Program-made: the position numbers and the translations under genes | The notes under the pieces: generated by a model | What the model was told of the DNA's origin: nothing | The model's input: only the letters and a program-made list of their open reading frames with translations | Databases searched by the model: none | Part shown: positions 23,908 to 35,409 of the stretch, piece by piece | How the letters are laid out: the number at the start of each line of letters is the position of its first letter | Numbering within the stretch: position 1 is the first letter of the stretch | NCBI RefSeq assembly: GCF_026151205.1 | Contig: NC_087079.1 | Coordinates: 15,883,445-15,943,444 of the forward strand | DNA: 60,000 nucleotides | Reading direction: 5' to 3' | Origin: Bolinopsis microptera | Lineage: Eukaryota; Ctenophora; Tentaculata; Lobata; Bolinopsidae

Positions 23908-25078
23908 CCTAACCTTATAAATAAAACACCCCTAGATCATAAATGCTTAGTGCAAGGTTTTTTTGTTGGACTGCTTGCAGTGATGTGAGCATTTGTATTT
24001 TACTTAAAAAATCGTATTTTACTTTGAAATATGCTGTAAAATAACATGGAAAGTAATTTAAAAAATGTTTACTGTTTTATTAAATTTATTGGATCGTTGT
24101 ACTATGTACATTGTAAAGGTGTCTAACCTTTCAGCTGGACAATGACTATCGTCGAAATTATTATTATGTACATATTGTTTGACCTAAAATAATTTTAAAT
24201 CAGAATAAGGTAAATGAATAAGGTAGACCCCTCTATCAGAAGTCTGGCACAACCTCATCCCTGCCCCAATAATGGAGTAGATGATGTGTTTTGAAAATTT
24301 GTGTGTATATTTGATTGCATCTTGATTTAATTAAACTTATATACTGTTTTTAGCTCAAAAGGTAGACATCATAAGGTTGTGAGTTTCTATGTCAGTTGAT
24401 TTTTTGATTGGGAATCGAGCAGTTTACTCGATTAATGTTTACTCAAAATTATAATACATGGAAAGTATGTTATACATACTACTGTAATACAAACAGTAAT
24501 AGATAGAAAATTGTAACGTTAAAGAATTCTTTTTAAAAAAACCCTCTGGAAAGGGCACTGCACACTGTTATCAAAAAGTACACTGTGATCATGAAGTACT
24601 ATGAACTACAGATTTAAAAACACGACGCTTCACGCTACACATGATATTACACATCTATAATATCGATCCTATAGGTTAAGAAGTTTAGACTTGCACTGAA
24701 CAGCTTGGACTATTGTTTTTAAAATTTTGTGCAAAATTTTACCATCAGTGATTAATGATTTTGGCCGGTAACTCAGCGCTTACAGTAATTATGAGCGCGC
24801 GATTGAGATAAATGTATGGAAAAGGAATTTAGCGGCAGTGAAATGCTTGCTTATCTACGCTAAGTGGGGGTAGTTATGCGAGCGGTTATTATATTGGTAG
24901 TCAGTAATTGCAAGTTGTTATTTAAATTCGTGTCATTTAGTGTAGTTTCTATGTGCTGGGTTGTGTGATTTTCATACTGCTCCCTGTTGCATGCGATTAA
25001 TTAGACAATCTAGACTTAATTTAAACTTAGATTATATTCGTTTCAGTTGAAATTCGATTCAGGTTAAATGTTATAAGT
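23908..25078. other. No gene seen
   Basis: AT-rich DNA between the MITE and a LINE relic. No exon or RNA gene could be supported. Confidence 0.5.
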
Positions 25079-26655
25079 TTAAATTTCACGTCTAGTCTGT
25101 CTTAGGCCAGGAACATTGTGCAGTAGGAATGGTTGCCACTCGTTAACATCACCATCACTTTGAAGATTAAGTAGCATTTTCTTGGCACTAGTCTTGAACA
25201 GATTTATCGAAAATAATGTCGGAAGTGTAGTAACGTCTGCTTTGTCTGCGAAGACAGAGAGCAGTGGTCCCTTGTAGAAAATACTGTTTTGAAAGTGTCT
25301 TTTCCCGTATAACTGGAGCCAGGAGCAGGCTGACGTGTGATCAGAAAGTTTTGTGGGTATGTCGGCGGGAAAAGCTTGAGAGATGTTTTTGGGGACTAAT
25401 TGTGGCATGTTTTTAACTTTATGCATCAAGATAATTGAGTTGTAAACGATAAGACCATGCACAGTGAGAATTTCATGTTCACTGAAAAATGGCTTTGTGT
25501 GTTGTGGTAAGGCACCTTCCTTAAAGTAGTAGTTTACGAAGCCAGGCATAATAGCCCTTATTCCTTGCTTCTGTTAGCTGAATAAAGCATCTATATGGCT
25601 TTTTGCAGCAAAACCCCATATCAATGAACAATAGTTTATATGAGACTGTACAAAGCTTTGGTATATCTGGAGTCTAACTTTAATCGGCAGCCGACTTTTT
25701 ATTTTGTACATAATACCAATATACCGCATCATTTTCGCTTTAAGAGCAGTTATGTGACTGGTCCAGGTCAATTTTTCGTCAACAATTACGCCAAGAAATC
25801 GGGCCTCAGTTTTTCGCTCAATAGTGGTGCCTGCAATTTGAATATTTACGTCAGGTGTTGAGGTTCTGTTGGGTGAGAGGAGCATGTAGCACGTTTTCTT
25901 AAGGTTTAACGAAAGACCATTTTGATCTACCCAGTTTATCAATAAAGGTGAAAATTCTGTCATCTTTTGTCGTATTTCTTGATGATTTTTACCTGATATA
26001 ATTATGTTTGCGTCATTAGCATATAAAACAAATTTAGCGTACGATTTGATTTTTGGCATGTCATTGATATATATTATGAAAGTAAAGGTCCTAGAATACT
26101 GCCTTGCGGCACTCCGTGTCTCATGGACTGTGAGGAAGAATTTGTGCCCCCTATTGAAACATGCCTCAGCCTCCATCAAAAACAATTTTAGTTTTCAGTC
26201 CTTCTAGTTTCCAAAAATCTACCGAGCTAGTGTTCTGGTGTGCACAAAAGCCCCTAAGCCCGTGCATTCCTTGCCCCGCTAGCTGCCAGTCCTTGACAAA
26301 CTTCCAATAGCAAAGATCAACTAGTCATTTACAAATTGAGCACTATACAATTTTAATTGTTTTAAATATTTGACTTTGTAAAATGAGCTAAAACATTGAT
26401 TTATTAGTTTCATTGATTTATTAGTTTCATTGAAACATACTGACTCCTGGAACTTAGATAAGACTTGAACCATTGGTGTGCTAGTCCTCTTATACCATAA
26501 TGATACAGTTTGTCTAAGAGAATATCGTGGGAAATTACATCAAACGCTTTGCTAAAATCAAGTAGGAGGAGTAGAGAGACCTCTTTTTTGGAGAGGTTGT
26601 GTCTAATCGTGTTGGTTGCATCAAGCCTAGATGCCAATTGGCTATCATCAGTCAT
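25079..26655 (-). pseudogene. Decayed CR1/Jockey-like LINE relic
   Basis: Pieces of an RT protein lie in order on the minus strand. 26655-26410 has DFSKAFDVISHDILL and YHYGIRG. A GVPQGSILGP segment lies in another frame near 26100-26130. 26185-25574 has IIYINDM, YANDAN in place of the catalytic YADD, and KFLGVIVDEKLTW-like RFLGVIVDEKLTW. 25549-25079 is the C-terminal tail. At least two frameshifts, an interrupting AT-rich insert near 26190-26400 and the lost catalytic Asp make it dead. Confidence 0.85.
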
Positions 26656-27399
26656 CTAACATTATACATGAAGATACTAGATCAAAGTAGATACTTTTAG
26701 CTCCATATTAATCTGCCTCTTTCTAATCTCTTGACTCTTTTGAGCTTGAACTGTTTCTTAATATGTTGCCATTTCTGACTGTATTCTGAAAATATTAGCA
26801 TTCACGTTATATATATATTATGTATAATGTTTAATGTTTAATCCATTTTCAACCTTCCCAATTTCAATTGAATGCTGGTAACGTAATGATCTTTAATCAT
26901 AAATGACTATAGATAGTATGTAGGTATTAACTATTAAGAATTGATGAATATTAGGGAATTTATGATTTCGTACTTGTTGAGTTGTTAGCACCAATGTTTG
27001 AACAGAGTTGATTGATTTAATCCATCCCATGGAAAATACATACACAAGGCATGTGTAACAACCTAATTCAATTAGTTCGAACTTAGTACATTTGTTTAAA
27101 AATAAAATCATTTAATTTTTTTTGAAAATTTTTATAAAATTTTTTATAAAAATATTTTGTTGCTGTAGAAAGCAATTTTCAACAAAAATTATAGGTCAAC
27201 ATTTCAAAAAGGGGGCGGCGACCACCTGCATCGCCGCCCCCCTGGGCATGCCCCTGCTCTGGAAGTGAAAATTAATGAAATTTCTGATTGATATCTGTCC
27301 AAGCACCTTCTTAACTATTTACTATAGCCGGATATCCGATCGATTTCTAAATTGTATCACTATCATAGTGAAATTGAGTGGAATTTGAATCACAAAATA
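26656..27399. other. No gene; GC-rich hairpin at about 27208-27250
   Basis: AT-rich apart from a short hairpin (GGGGGCGGCG pairing with CGCCGCCCCC) resembling the ends of other repeats in the window. No complete element could be delimited. Confidence 0.5.
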
Positions 27400-27655
27400 G
27401 TCAAATTAATCTTGGCGTCTGCCGTCTAGTAGCCTGGTATGTGTCTCTAGTAGCCTGGTATGAGCCTCAGCTCTAGTAGCTTGGTATGAGCTTTGAGTAG
27501 CCTGGTATGTAAAAGTAAACATGCTAGAGTGTCCAAGTAAGCTGCCACATACGTAATTCGATGATCAAAATTCATGGCATAAAATGGAGAATTATCCAAG
27601 GGTTTTTTCCATTTTATGCCATTTTATGCCATTTTATGCCATTGGCCCACCCCCT
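27400..27655 (-). repeat. Dispersed repeat related to the left end of the 50-1268 element
   Basis: On the minus strand it reads GGGCCAATGGCATAAAATGG..., then ATGCCATGAATTTTG, a segment with TTGGACA and CATGTTTA, and several copies of TACCAGGCTACTAGAG. Positions 57 to about 310 show the same order with substitutions. The far end and any target duplication are not found. Confidence 0.75.
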
Positions 27656-27744
27656 CTATGTCAGTTGATAAATACTTCATCGTCATTTGATAAATACTTC
27701 ATTTTTAAACTTATTGAAACTTAAATGTTATTTCTTATTATCAT

Positions 27745-27776
27745 TGAAATCCTTAATCAATCTCTCACATAATAGT
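27745..27776 (+). promoter_or_regulatory. Splice acceptor at the BTB/BACK gene start
   Basis: CTTAATC, a CT-rich stretch and CATAATAG (AG at 27774-27775) end one base before the ATG at 27777. This decides the start in favour of 27777 rather than the upstream in-frame ATG at 27687. Confidence 0.6.
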
Positions 27777-28733
27777 ATGCCAAACAGGTCTTCAGGCATG
27801 TTTGGGAGACCAAACACTGGTCATTCATTATTTGGTTCTATACCTCAAAATAAATTGGTTACACAAAAAAATGATGACCCCAAAGAAATAAAGGGATGGG
27901 AAAAGAAAACCTTAACACGTTTAACATCGTTGTATCTTGATGAAGAAACATCAGATGTGGACATTCGTGTTGGCGAACTAATAATTCCAGCTCATAAAGT
28001 TATCCTGAAGTTGAACAGCCAGTTATTGACGGTTGGTGAAATTAGTCACAACTCAGGAACTAAGAAAATGGAAGTTGAACTATTGCCTGAGTTCACTGAA
28101 CTTACTGGTGTTGTCTCCGAAATTGTGGAAAGCTTTTACTCCGGAAAGATTTTTCTTACTGATAAGAATGCTAAGGCTGTGTATAAATTTGCTAAAAGTT
28201 ATGATGTCCCATTGCTTCTCAAAAAGACTTACCCTTACCTAGTAAAAATGATAACTGAAGAAGGCTTCCCAAGTATGTTTGACTTTTCTCAAACTGTCAA
28301 CTGCTCTAAGTTGATGAAATGTTGTCTGAGGAAGTTTGATAATAGCCTATCAAAAGTTTTGAGAGAGTCAGAGGAGTTTCTTGAACTTGATTACTATCGC
28401 ATCAAGCTTCTAACTTCCTCCTCACATATCAAAGTCCATGAAGGAAAACTGTTCAAAGTAATTTGCAAATGGTTAGATCACAAACCAATGGAAAGGGGTA
28501 CTTTTGCTAAGACTTTACTGTCAAACATTCGCTATGATCTTATTGGACACTGGAATTTGGTAAGCAGCGTTTATGTATGGATCGGAGAATCTCAGTCTAT
28601 TGATGACGAAGCAAGAATGTTTTTACTGAAAACAGTGATTGCAGGGTGTAAGTCAAATGATGATGGCTGGGCACAAAGTGACGAAGCAAACAGACCAAGT
28701 TCAGGTTCATCCTCTGAAACTAGCTCAGATTAA
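27777..28733 (+). CDS. BTB/BACK domain protein, single coding exon
   Basis: Encodes 318 residues. After a low-complexity N-terminus, residues of about 50-150 have the BTB pattern SDVDIRVGELIIPAHKVIL with a following YSGKI strand and a KFAKSYDVPLL helix. About 155-265 form a BACK-like helical region (EFLELDY, LFKVICKWLDH). The tail is Ser/Glu rich. No Kelch or MATH domain is present, so the closest comparison is with BTB-BACK proteins, often CUL3 adaptors; that role is inference. The frame is open upstream to 27687, but that part is AT-rich and a splice acceptor ends just before the chosen ATG. It is convergent with the dsRBD gene. Confidence 0.85.
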   Translation: MPNRSSGMFGRPNTGHSLFGSIPQNKLVTQKNDDPKEIKGWEKKTLTRLTSLYLDEETSDVDIRVGELIIPAHKVILKLNSQLLTVGEISHNSGTKKMEVELLPEFTELTGVVSEIVESFYSGKIFLTDKNAKAVYKFAKSYDVPLLLKKTYPYLVKMITEEGFPSMFDFSQTVNCSKLMKCCLRKFDNSLSKVLRESEEFLELDYYRIKLLTSSSHIKVHEGKLFKVICKWLDHKPMERGTFAKTLLSNIRYDLIGHWNLVSSVYVWIGESQSIDDEARMFLLKTVIAGCKSNDDGWAQSDEANRPSSGSSSETSSD

Positions 28734-28956
28734 CTGAAAGAGGCAGGAAACTTGGAGTCTGGAGAGAATGAATCATGGAAATCATCTTGCAACAACAGAG
28801 CACCTTTTGATGTTACTAATTTATCATTCAATATCAATTTCTTGGAGATATTATAGTATGTTGTCTTTTAATGTTACACTTACCTGATTAATTTTCTTTT
28901 AGAGCATGTGGCTCAAGAGTATAATTTTTTACTTATAAAAAATCTATGATTTTTTT

Positions 28957-28962
28957 AATAAA
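28957..28962 (+). terminator. Poly(A) signal of the BTB/BACK gene
   Basis: AATAAA 224 nt after the stop codon, in a T-rich stretch. Confidence 0.55.
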
Positions 28963-29469
28963 TTGTTGATTATTTCTTTTGATTTAAATTATTGTGGAAT
29001 CCAGATTTTACTACTTATGTTGCATGTTATATTTTTATCTTGAATGCATTATTTCTGATCTGGTTAGGATCAATGGTTTGTTTTAATGCTCCCTGCAACT
29101 CTCAATTTTTTGCTATCACATTGCATAATACGCCCATTGCATCTTGTGCAATTGACATCTAGTTTAACCCATTGCATTACGTGTAAGCAAGGATGTATAT
29201 TGTATATTGTATAATTGTTTAATCATACTTGAGTTTTATATCAACATAATATGTTATACCTTTATACAAACAATTGTTCCATACTTACCAATCATTCAAC
29301 AAAGCTTATAAAACTATATACATAGCATCATAACAGCCCTATATTTTACAATTTACACCTTAAATGTTTTCATTTCAGTAATCACAAAATAATCATATTC
29401 TTAAAACAGTCATTAAATCAGCAATTGTCTATACTCAACATCTGAAATATAAACTACTTTTTGTACAGT

Positions 29470-31714
29470 TCACTGTTTGTCCAGATGTTTGAGGTACTCC
29501 TTAAAATCGTCACTGTCGAGCATCATTTGTGCTGCATTTGATTCTGCCACCTTCTTTTTAGGGTGCATTTCTCCCTGAAAATAGTGCTGCTGTAGGAATT
29601 GATGACATTGAATCTCTCAACATTACAGTCACAGTTCTATTCCATATCTCAGAAATGGTTTTATGTCTAGAATTGTGAAGGACATTACCGTAACAGATAT
29701 AGTTTTATGTCTAGAAATATGTAGAATATTACCTTAACAGATATAGTTTTATGTCTAGAAATGTGTAGAATATTACCTTAACAGATATAGTTTTATGTCT
29801 AGAAATGTGTAGAATATTACCTTAACAGATATAGTTTTATGTCTAGAAATATGTAGAATATTACCTTAACAGATATAGTTTTATGTCTAGAAATATGTAG
29901 AATATTACCTTAACAGATATAGTCTTATGTCTAGAAATATGTAGAATATTACCTTAACAGATATAGTTTTATGTCTAGAAATGTGTAGAATATTACCTTA
30001 ACAGATATAGTTTTATGTCTAGAAATGTGTAGAATATTACCTTAACAGATATAGTTTTATGTCTAGAAATATGTAGAATATTACCTTAACAGATCTATAG
30101 TTTTATGTCTAGAAATATGTAGAATATTACCTTAACAGATATAGTTTTATGTCTAGAAATGTGTAGAATATTACCATAACAGATATAGTGTTATGTCTAG
30201 AAATATGTAGAATATTACCTTAACAGATATAGTTTTATGTCTAGAAATATGTAGAATATTACCTTAACAGATATAGTTTTATGTCTAGAAATGTGTAGAA
30301 TATTACCTTAACAGATATAGTTTTATGTCTAGAAATGTGTAGAATATTACCTTAACAGATATAGTCTTATGTCGAGAAATATGTAAAATATTACCTTAAC
30401 AGATATAGTTTTATGTCTAGAAATATGTAGAATATTACCTTAACAGATATAGTTTTATGTCGAGAAATATGTAAAATATTACCTTAACAGATATATAGTC
30501 TTATGTCGAGAAATATGTAAAATATTACCTTAACAGATATAGTTTTATGTCTAGAAATATGTAGAATATTACCTTAACAGATATAGTTTTATGTCTAGAA
30601 ATATGTAGAATATTACCTTAACAGATATAGTTTTATGTCTAGAAATGTGTAGAATATTACCTTAACAGATATAGTTTTATGTCTAGAAATGTGTAGAATA
30701 TTACCTTAACAGATATAGTTTTATGTCTAGAAATATGTAGAATATTACCTTAACAGATATAGTTTTATGTCTAGAAATATGTAGAATATTACCTTAACAG
30801 ATATAGTTTTATGTCTAGAAATGTGTAGAATATTACCTTAACAGATATAGTTTTATGTCTAGAAATATGTAGAATATTACCTTAACAGATCTATAGTTTT
30901 ATGTCTAGAAATGTGTAGAATATTACCTTAACAGATATAGTTTTATGTCTAGAAATATGTAGAATATTACCTTAACAGATATAGTTTTATGTCTAGAAAT
31001 GTGTAGAATATTACCTTAACAGATATAGTTTTATGTCTAGAAATATGTAGAATATTACCTTAACAGATATAGTCTTATGTCTAGAAATATGTAGAATATT
31101 ACCTTAACAGATATAGTCTTATGTCTAGAAATATGTAGAATATTACCTTAACAGATATAGTTTTATGTCTAGAAATATGTAGAATATTACCTTAACAGAT
31201 ATAGTCTTATGTCTAGAAATATGTAGAATATTACCTTAACAGATATAGTCTTATGTCTAGAAATATGTAGAATATTACCTTAACAGATATAGTTTTATGT
31301 CTAGAAATATGTAGAATATTACCTTAACAGATATAGTTTTATGTCTAGAAATGTGTAGAATAGCAGTTGCTGTCCAGTTTGACTCTCCATCCCTGACTGA
31401 TGAATATTCAGGTAGTCTGTGTCCCCTCACTTGCAAGATATGATGCAGGGCGTTCTTTGGACCATCTGGTATAAACTCAGGTTCTCTTTCACAGTCCGTC
31501 CCTGATACTATCACGTAGTCGTTTTCATCTGAAGTTTCAGTTTTGTTATTATATTGTCAGTTACAATTAGTACAAATAAGAATAGGTGATACAATAATCA
31601 AATTGACTTATAATGTATGTAGTATACTTTTGGTATAAGTAAGTTAATATATTGATCTACTGTACTTCTGCTAACCTCTAGTAGATAACGGCACTAAAAA
31701 GCTCTTCAGCAGCT
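29470..31714 (-). CDS. dsRNA-binding-domain protein, C-terminal exons (partial)
   Basis: Two exons give a typical dsRBD. Exon 31528-31323 encodes NDYVIVSG, then helix 1 KNALHHILQVRG, LPEY and a beta-sheet segment to ISVK. After a GT-AG intron, exon 29574-29470 encodes GEMHPKKKVAESNAAQMML (loop plus helix 2) and ends EYLKHLDKQ-stop. Intron phase is 0 and the join restores the fold order alpha-beta-beta-beta-alpha. A further small exon, about 31714-31676, is phase-compatible, but its frame and donor are uncertain. More upstream exons and the start were not found. The parent protein is not identified. The last intron is almost entirely a 44-bp minisatellite that copies the donor site. Confidence 0.75.
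29650..31361 (-). repeat. 44-bp minisatellite with a 5' splice site in each unit
   Basis: About 39 units. On the minus strand each reads ATTCTACACATTTCTAGACA, then TAAAACTATATCTGTTAAG followed by GTAATATT. The first unit (31361-31323) is the coding end of the dsRBD exon itself, so the exon end and donor (AAG/GTAATA) are repeated throughout the intron. A few units carry changes at the junction (ATG/GTAATA, ACG/GTAATG). Confidence 0.92.
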
Positions 31715-33960
31715 CTGAAAAATAAATAATGTTTTAAAGTCCGATTTAGATCAGGTCAGTGTGCGTTATGGAGTGTTTTAAGTAGTTACCTAATATTAAA
31801 ATTGCTGTTATAAATAATAAAGGCTTACATTACAGAAGGAAAAGTAGAAGCACCAGAACTGCATGAAAAAGTGTTAAATCATAAAACCAAACTGAGGACT
31901 TACGTTTATCTGATTGCATAACACATATAACTATATAACGCTGAATGTTAATGTTTTAAGTAATTTTATAAGCTATTTTAGTAGTATTATGATTAAATAA
32001 TCCAGAGTTCTGATAATCCAGAGTTCTGTAGAATAAGTATAACAGTTTCACAGTCAACATTTACAGTTGCACTTGCATTTAACGAGCTTCTGAGAAGCTT
32101 CTGGGTTAATACAATATGTAGTGTAATATTCACCCTTAACAAACCAATGATTATCAGATCAAATTAGAACGAAGTAATAATGCGTTAACATGAGACTTTT
32201 AAATAATACATCTCTACTGAGCAGTGTTGTAAAAAGCAACTTCTAGTATTTACAAGTTAAAACAAAGTCAAAAATATTCGTGCTATTTGCGTTCAGTGTG
32301 ATGATGTGATGGTTTAAGCGACTGTTAATCGTGTGGAGGTATTGTTTTGGCCATTTGTATTGACTGCCATTATAATGACAATAACTAGATAGTGTGACCA
32401 GAGTTTAGAGTAAAACGGGTAGTTATAAACATAAACCAAACTTAATGGTTGATAGTAAGTTGATGTTGTCTAAGTTGTATACCAATGTACGTGTAGTACC
32501 TAGTGGACAGTAGCAGAGTTATAAACAAGTCTCTACAAGTGTAGAACTAAGAGAAAGAAAGTGTCTACGAAAGGAGAGATAGAGTTATTAAGAAAAGAAT
32601 CAGGAAACTGTATACAAGTGAAGATATGTGCATAGTTCTGTACTGCAAGTGAAGACGTATCAAGCGAAGAGCTTCTGTGAGTCGTGGCAGTGTTGTAGGC
32701 GTGGCGTGTACTAAACTCCTACAATGTGACTAGTCAGTGATGCTTCGTGACATACTAGTGACGACATGTTGTACTGGTGTTGGATTACAGTCAACGTACT
32801 ACAACAACTATACAAACTCTCAGTAAGTTCAAATAGATATCTAGAGATAGCGGCTCTAAACTATGGTAAGTTACTAAAATTGTACTAGCAAAATTTCAGA
32901 AGTGAACTGAAATACAGATGTAGCTCATAATATATCAAAAACAAAAGAACATGAAGATATTGAAACAAAAGAACGGCGAAACAAATACAATCTAGTTCAT
33001 TAAACAAAAGGCTGTAATGTAGTTCCGTGCACTATACAATTTATACACAGTTGAGAGTGCGCTACCATGGCTACAGTACAGCTGACAGTGCAATACTGCG
33101 ATGCCATGGTTACAGCTGACATTGTGTTATAAATTGCATTTGTGTGTCGTACCGGTAACTGGTTAGCAGCTATATTTAGTCTACACCGTTACATCAATAC
33201 AGGCTGTATATAATATATGTTGTTACTTGTACTTTTTACCGTAAACTAGTGAAAATAGCGGAAGAAACAAGAAAGAAGGAGAGTTAGAAATAACGGCAGC
33301 TATAGTAGCTGCTCTATACTAGTAGCTGTACTCGCGGTTGCAACTATACAATTTGTACCCAGGTCACAGCCAATGAAATGAGAGCTGGGAGTGCGGCTGA
33401 CCATTCAGCGAACAGTATTAGTATCACGTGATTTCGTAGGGCAGGAGGAAGTGACCTATTAGTATACCTTGGTGTACATGTATAATACTCAGATCTTAAT
33501 TTAACTACTCTATTTATCTATTTAAAACCCACTGAACAAACTCAACCGTCCAATTATTATTTCCCTTTTCGAATATCTAAATGTTTTTCATTAAGCCTAG
33601 CTACTACGCATTGATATTTAGATCCACAGGTATCAAAACACGAGCTAATTTTAGCAAACTGCATAAATATAAGCGTCAAAACATAGATATATCAAACAAG
33701 CTAAAGTGTTGAAATGAGCTGTACAATTGAACCCTTAGATATCTCCTGAGTCCTGGGTTTAGTTGACAAACTACATTCTAGTGCTAATAACATTCCATTG
33801 TACTAATTAGTAATGAAAATTATGAGTGTTAAAAAGTATAAACAAAACAACCAATATACAATGAGTTGTTTGTATTGTGCTGTGCTAACAGATTTAACTA
33901 TTAATGATTCAATGACTGCAATACTGCCACACATAGATTCTTCAACGGTCCAATTTAGTC
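31715..33960. other. No gene resolved
   Basis: AT-rich; earlier exons of the minus-strand dsRBD gene probably lie here but none can be assigned. A 30-nt candidate between an acceptor and GTAAGC near 31830-31870 (minus) is phase-compatible but weak. Related ACTATACAATTT-containing segments occur near 33030 and 33340. Confidence 0.4.
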
Positions 33961-33966
33961 AGTGTC

Positions 33967-34090
33967 ATGCCAATCGCTGAAGGCGTTCAAATCACAATGG
34001 CCAATGCAATACTGAAGCTGCAGAAGGGGGTTGATAATGTAAATGAGTGGTCCACGATTAAATTTCTCATCCACGAAATCAGCGGCTTCC
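33967..34090 (+). CDS. Putative first coding exon of an unidentified gene
   Basis: An acceptor-like TTTAGTCAG (AG at 33961-33962) lies 4 nt before ATG, as at the other genes here. The frame runs 41 codons (MPIAEGVQITMANAILKLQK, ending HEISGF) and stops at a consensus donor GTAAGT with one base left over. Composition is more exon-like than its surroundings. No following exon is identified before NFS1; a phase-compatible candidate lies far downstream at about 49194-49243. No homolog is recognised. Confidence 0.35.
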
Positions 34091-34414
34091 GTAAGTCCAA
34101 TAGAAATAGAAATTCGTAATTGTTTTTGCTGTTAATTGGGGTTAAATCCAATCACTCTTTTACCAAACCAAATCAATGCCATGTTTATAAACTGTAATTT
34201 TAAAATAATCTGTTTTTCATACAGTGGAATTAATTTGAAACTTAAACCAATTGTAAATGTGATTTGTGAACAACACTTTTGCTTGACTTTTGTTACATTT
34301 TTTATAATTTGCTGCGTGCCATTAAATAACGAATTCAAAATGTATATTCCATTAATTGCAGTTTGTTACGATTTATTACATTTGACCTCACTTTTCTATT
34401 TAGTTTTGATATAT

Positions 34415-34536
34415 TTTCTACTAGTTATGTTTTCAGGAGTGCCCATTGGGGTTTTTATGTTTAACTGATTATGATGTAAACAATAAATTAGTCCATTAGA
34501 GACAATCCCCATACGAGGGGCTTTCAATCAATCATC
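34415..34536 (+). mobile_element. LINE 3'-end fragment with (TCAA)n tail
   Basis: Shares GTTATGTTTTCAGGAGTGCC, ATTAGTCCATTAGAGAC and a CCCC..GAGGGG hairpin followed by TCAATCAATCA with 38886-39016. A stem plus tetranucleotide tail is typical of CR1/L2-group 3' ends. No coding part is attached. Confidence 0.7.
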
Positions 34537-35384
34537 TAATTATGGATACCGTGCATATATATTTACTGTCTACGTGTAACGTGTACGATAACGTGCCAAA
34601 TATTTGATGATATTAGCCTGTCCTGAATTGACGGTCTACATTCTAAGGCATAGTCTACATTCTAAGGCATATTACTATTATATTACTATTACTATATAAT
34701 AGTATATATATGCAGTAAAGTTAATGAATGATAATGTGATGGATAGCTGCAGATACAGGGTGATTCAAAACTAGGAATCCACAATTCAGAACTTCTATTT
34801 CATAAAACTGTTTACAGAAATGAATTATATTGCACTGTCTAGGAATTATTCAAAAATCAAATATTTTGGATCACCCTGTTGATTTGATTACGCAAACTAG
34901 CAATATCTGAAGCAGTAGTTAGCACAATAAGCGATAAAATGAAAGGTCAAACGAACAATAAAAAGCGATTTGTGCAGTGATTCGCCTTCACTCGGGAATG
35001 AAATTGCTGACTCCTTTATAAAATATACTTGACTTGTACTGCAATCCTGTGCTTCATGACAAATTTATCGATTCCATGTTAATTGTTAACAGTTCAAGTT
35101 TTTACATGCTATTTATAGTGCATAGTTACAGTTGATTGTCCAGAAAACTATTTATACAATTTTGTATAGTTGCTAATTAGATTGACATTTGAGAATATTT
35201 CTACTATTAATTATGTTATATGTATATTATAGTAATCTATTATATCATACTTAAAGAGTACTTCAGTAATAAAGGGAAGAGGTATTTTATGGCAACAAAT
35301 AATTGTTTGAACATTATATAAAGCTACGTAAAATTCAATTTGTTATCATAATAATATTTACAAACCATTAACTCAATATGCTCA
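34537..35384. other. NFS1 upstream region; no gene seen
   Basis: AT-rich with short duplications (GTCTACATTCTAAGGCATA twice near 34635-34670). It should contain the NFS1 promoter or outron; no motif is recognised. Confidence 0.5.
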
Positions 35385-35409
35385 ATAAAGTTCTACCTTC
35401 TGTAGCAAG
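35385..35409 (+). promoter_or_regulatory. Splice acceptor at the NFS1 start
   Basis: AAAGTTCTACCTTCTGTAG is followed by CAAG-ATG (AG at 35404-35405). Confidence 0.7.

Noticed and set aside
27687-27776. Upstream ATG of the BTB/BACK frame
   Set aside because: The 30 extra codons are AT-rich and a splice acceptor ends just before the second ATG, so this part is probably intron or outron.
29650-31361. CRISPR-like regular array
   Set aside because: Units are contiguous without unique spacers, lie in a eukaryotic intron and match an exon end.
34136-34468. Plus-strand frame of 110 codons rich in hydrophobic residues
   Set aside because: The AT-rich sequence explains the apparent membrane protein, and it runs into a LINE tail.
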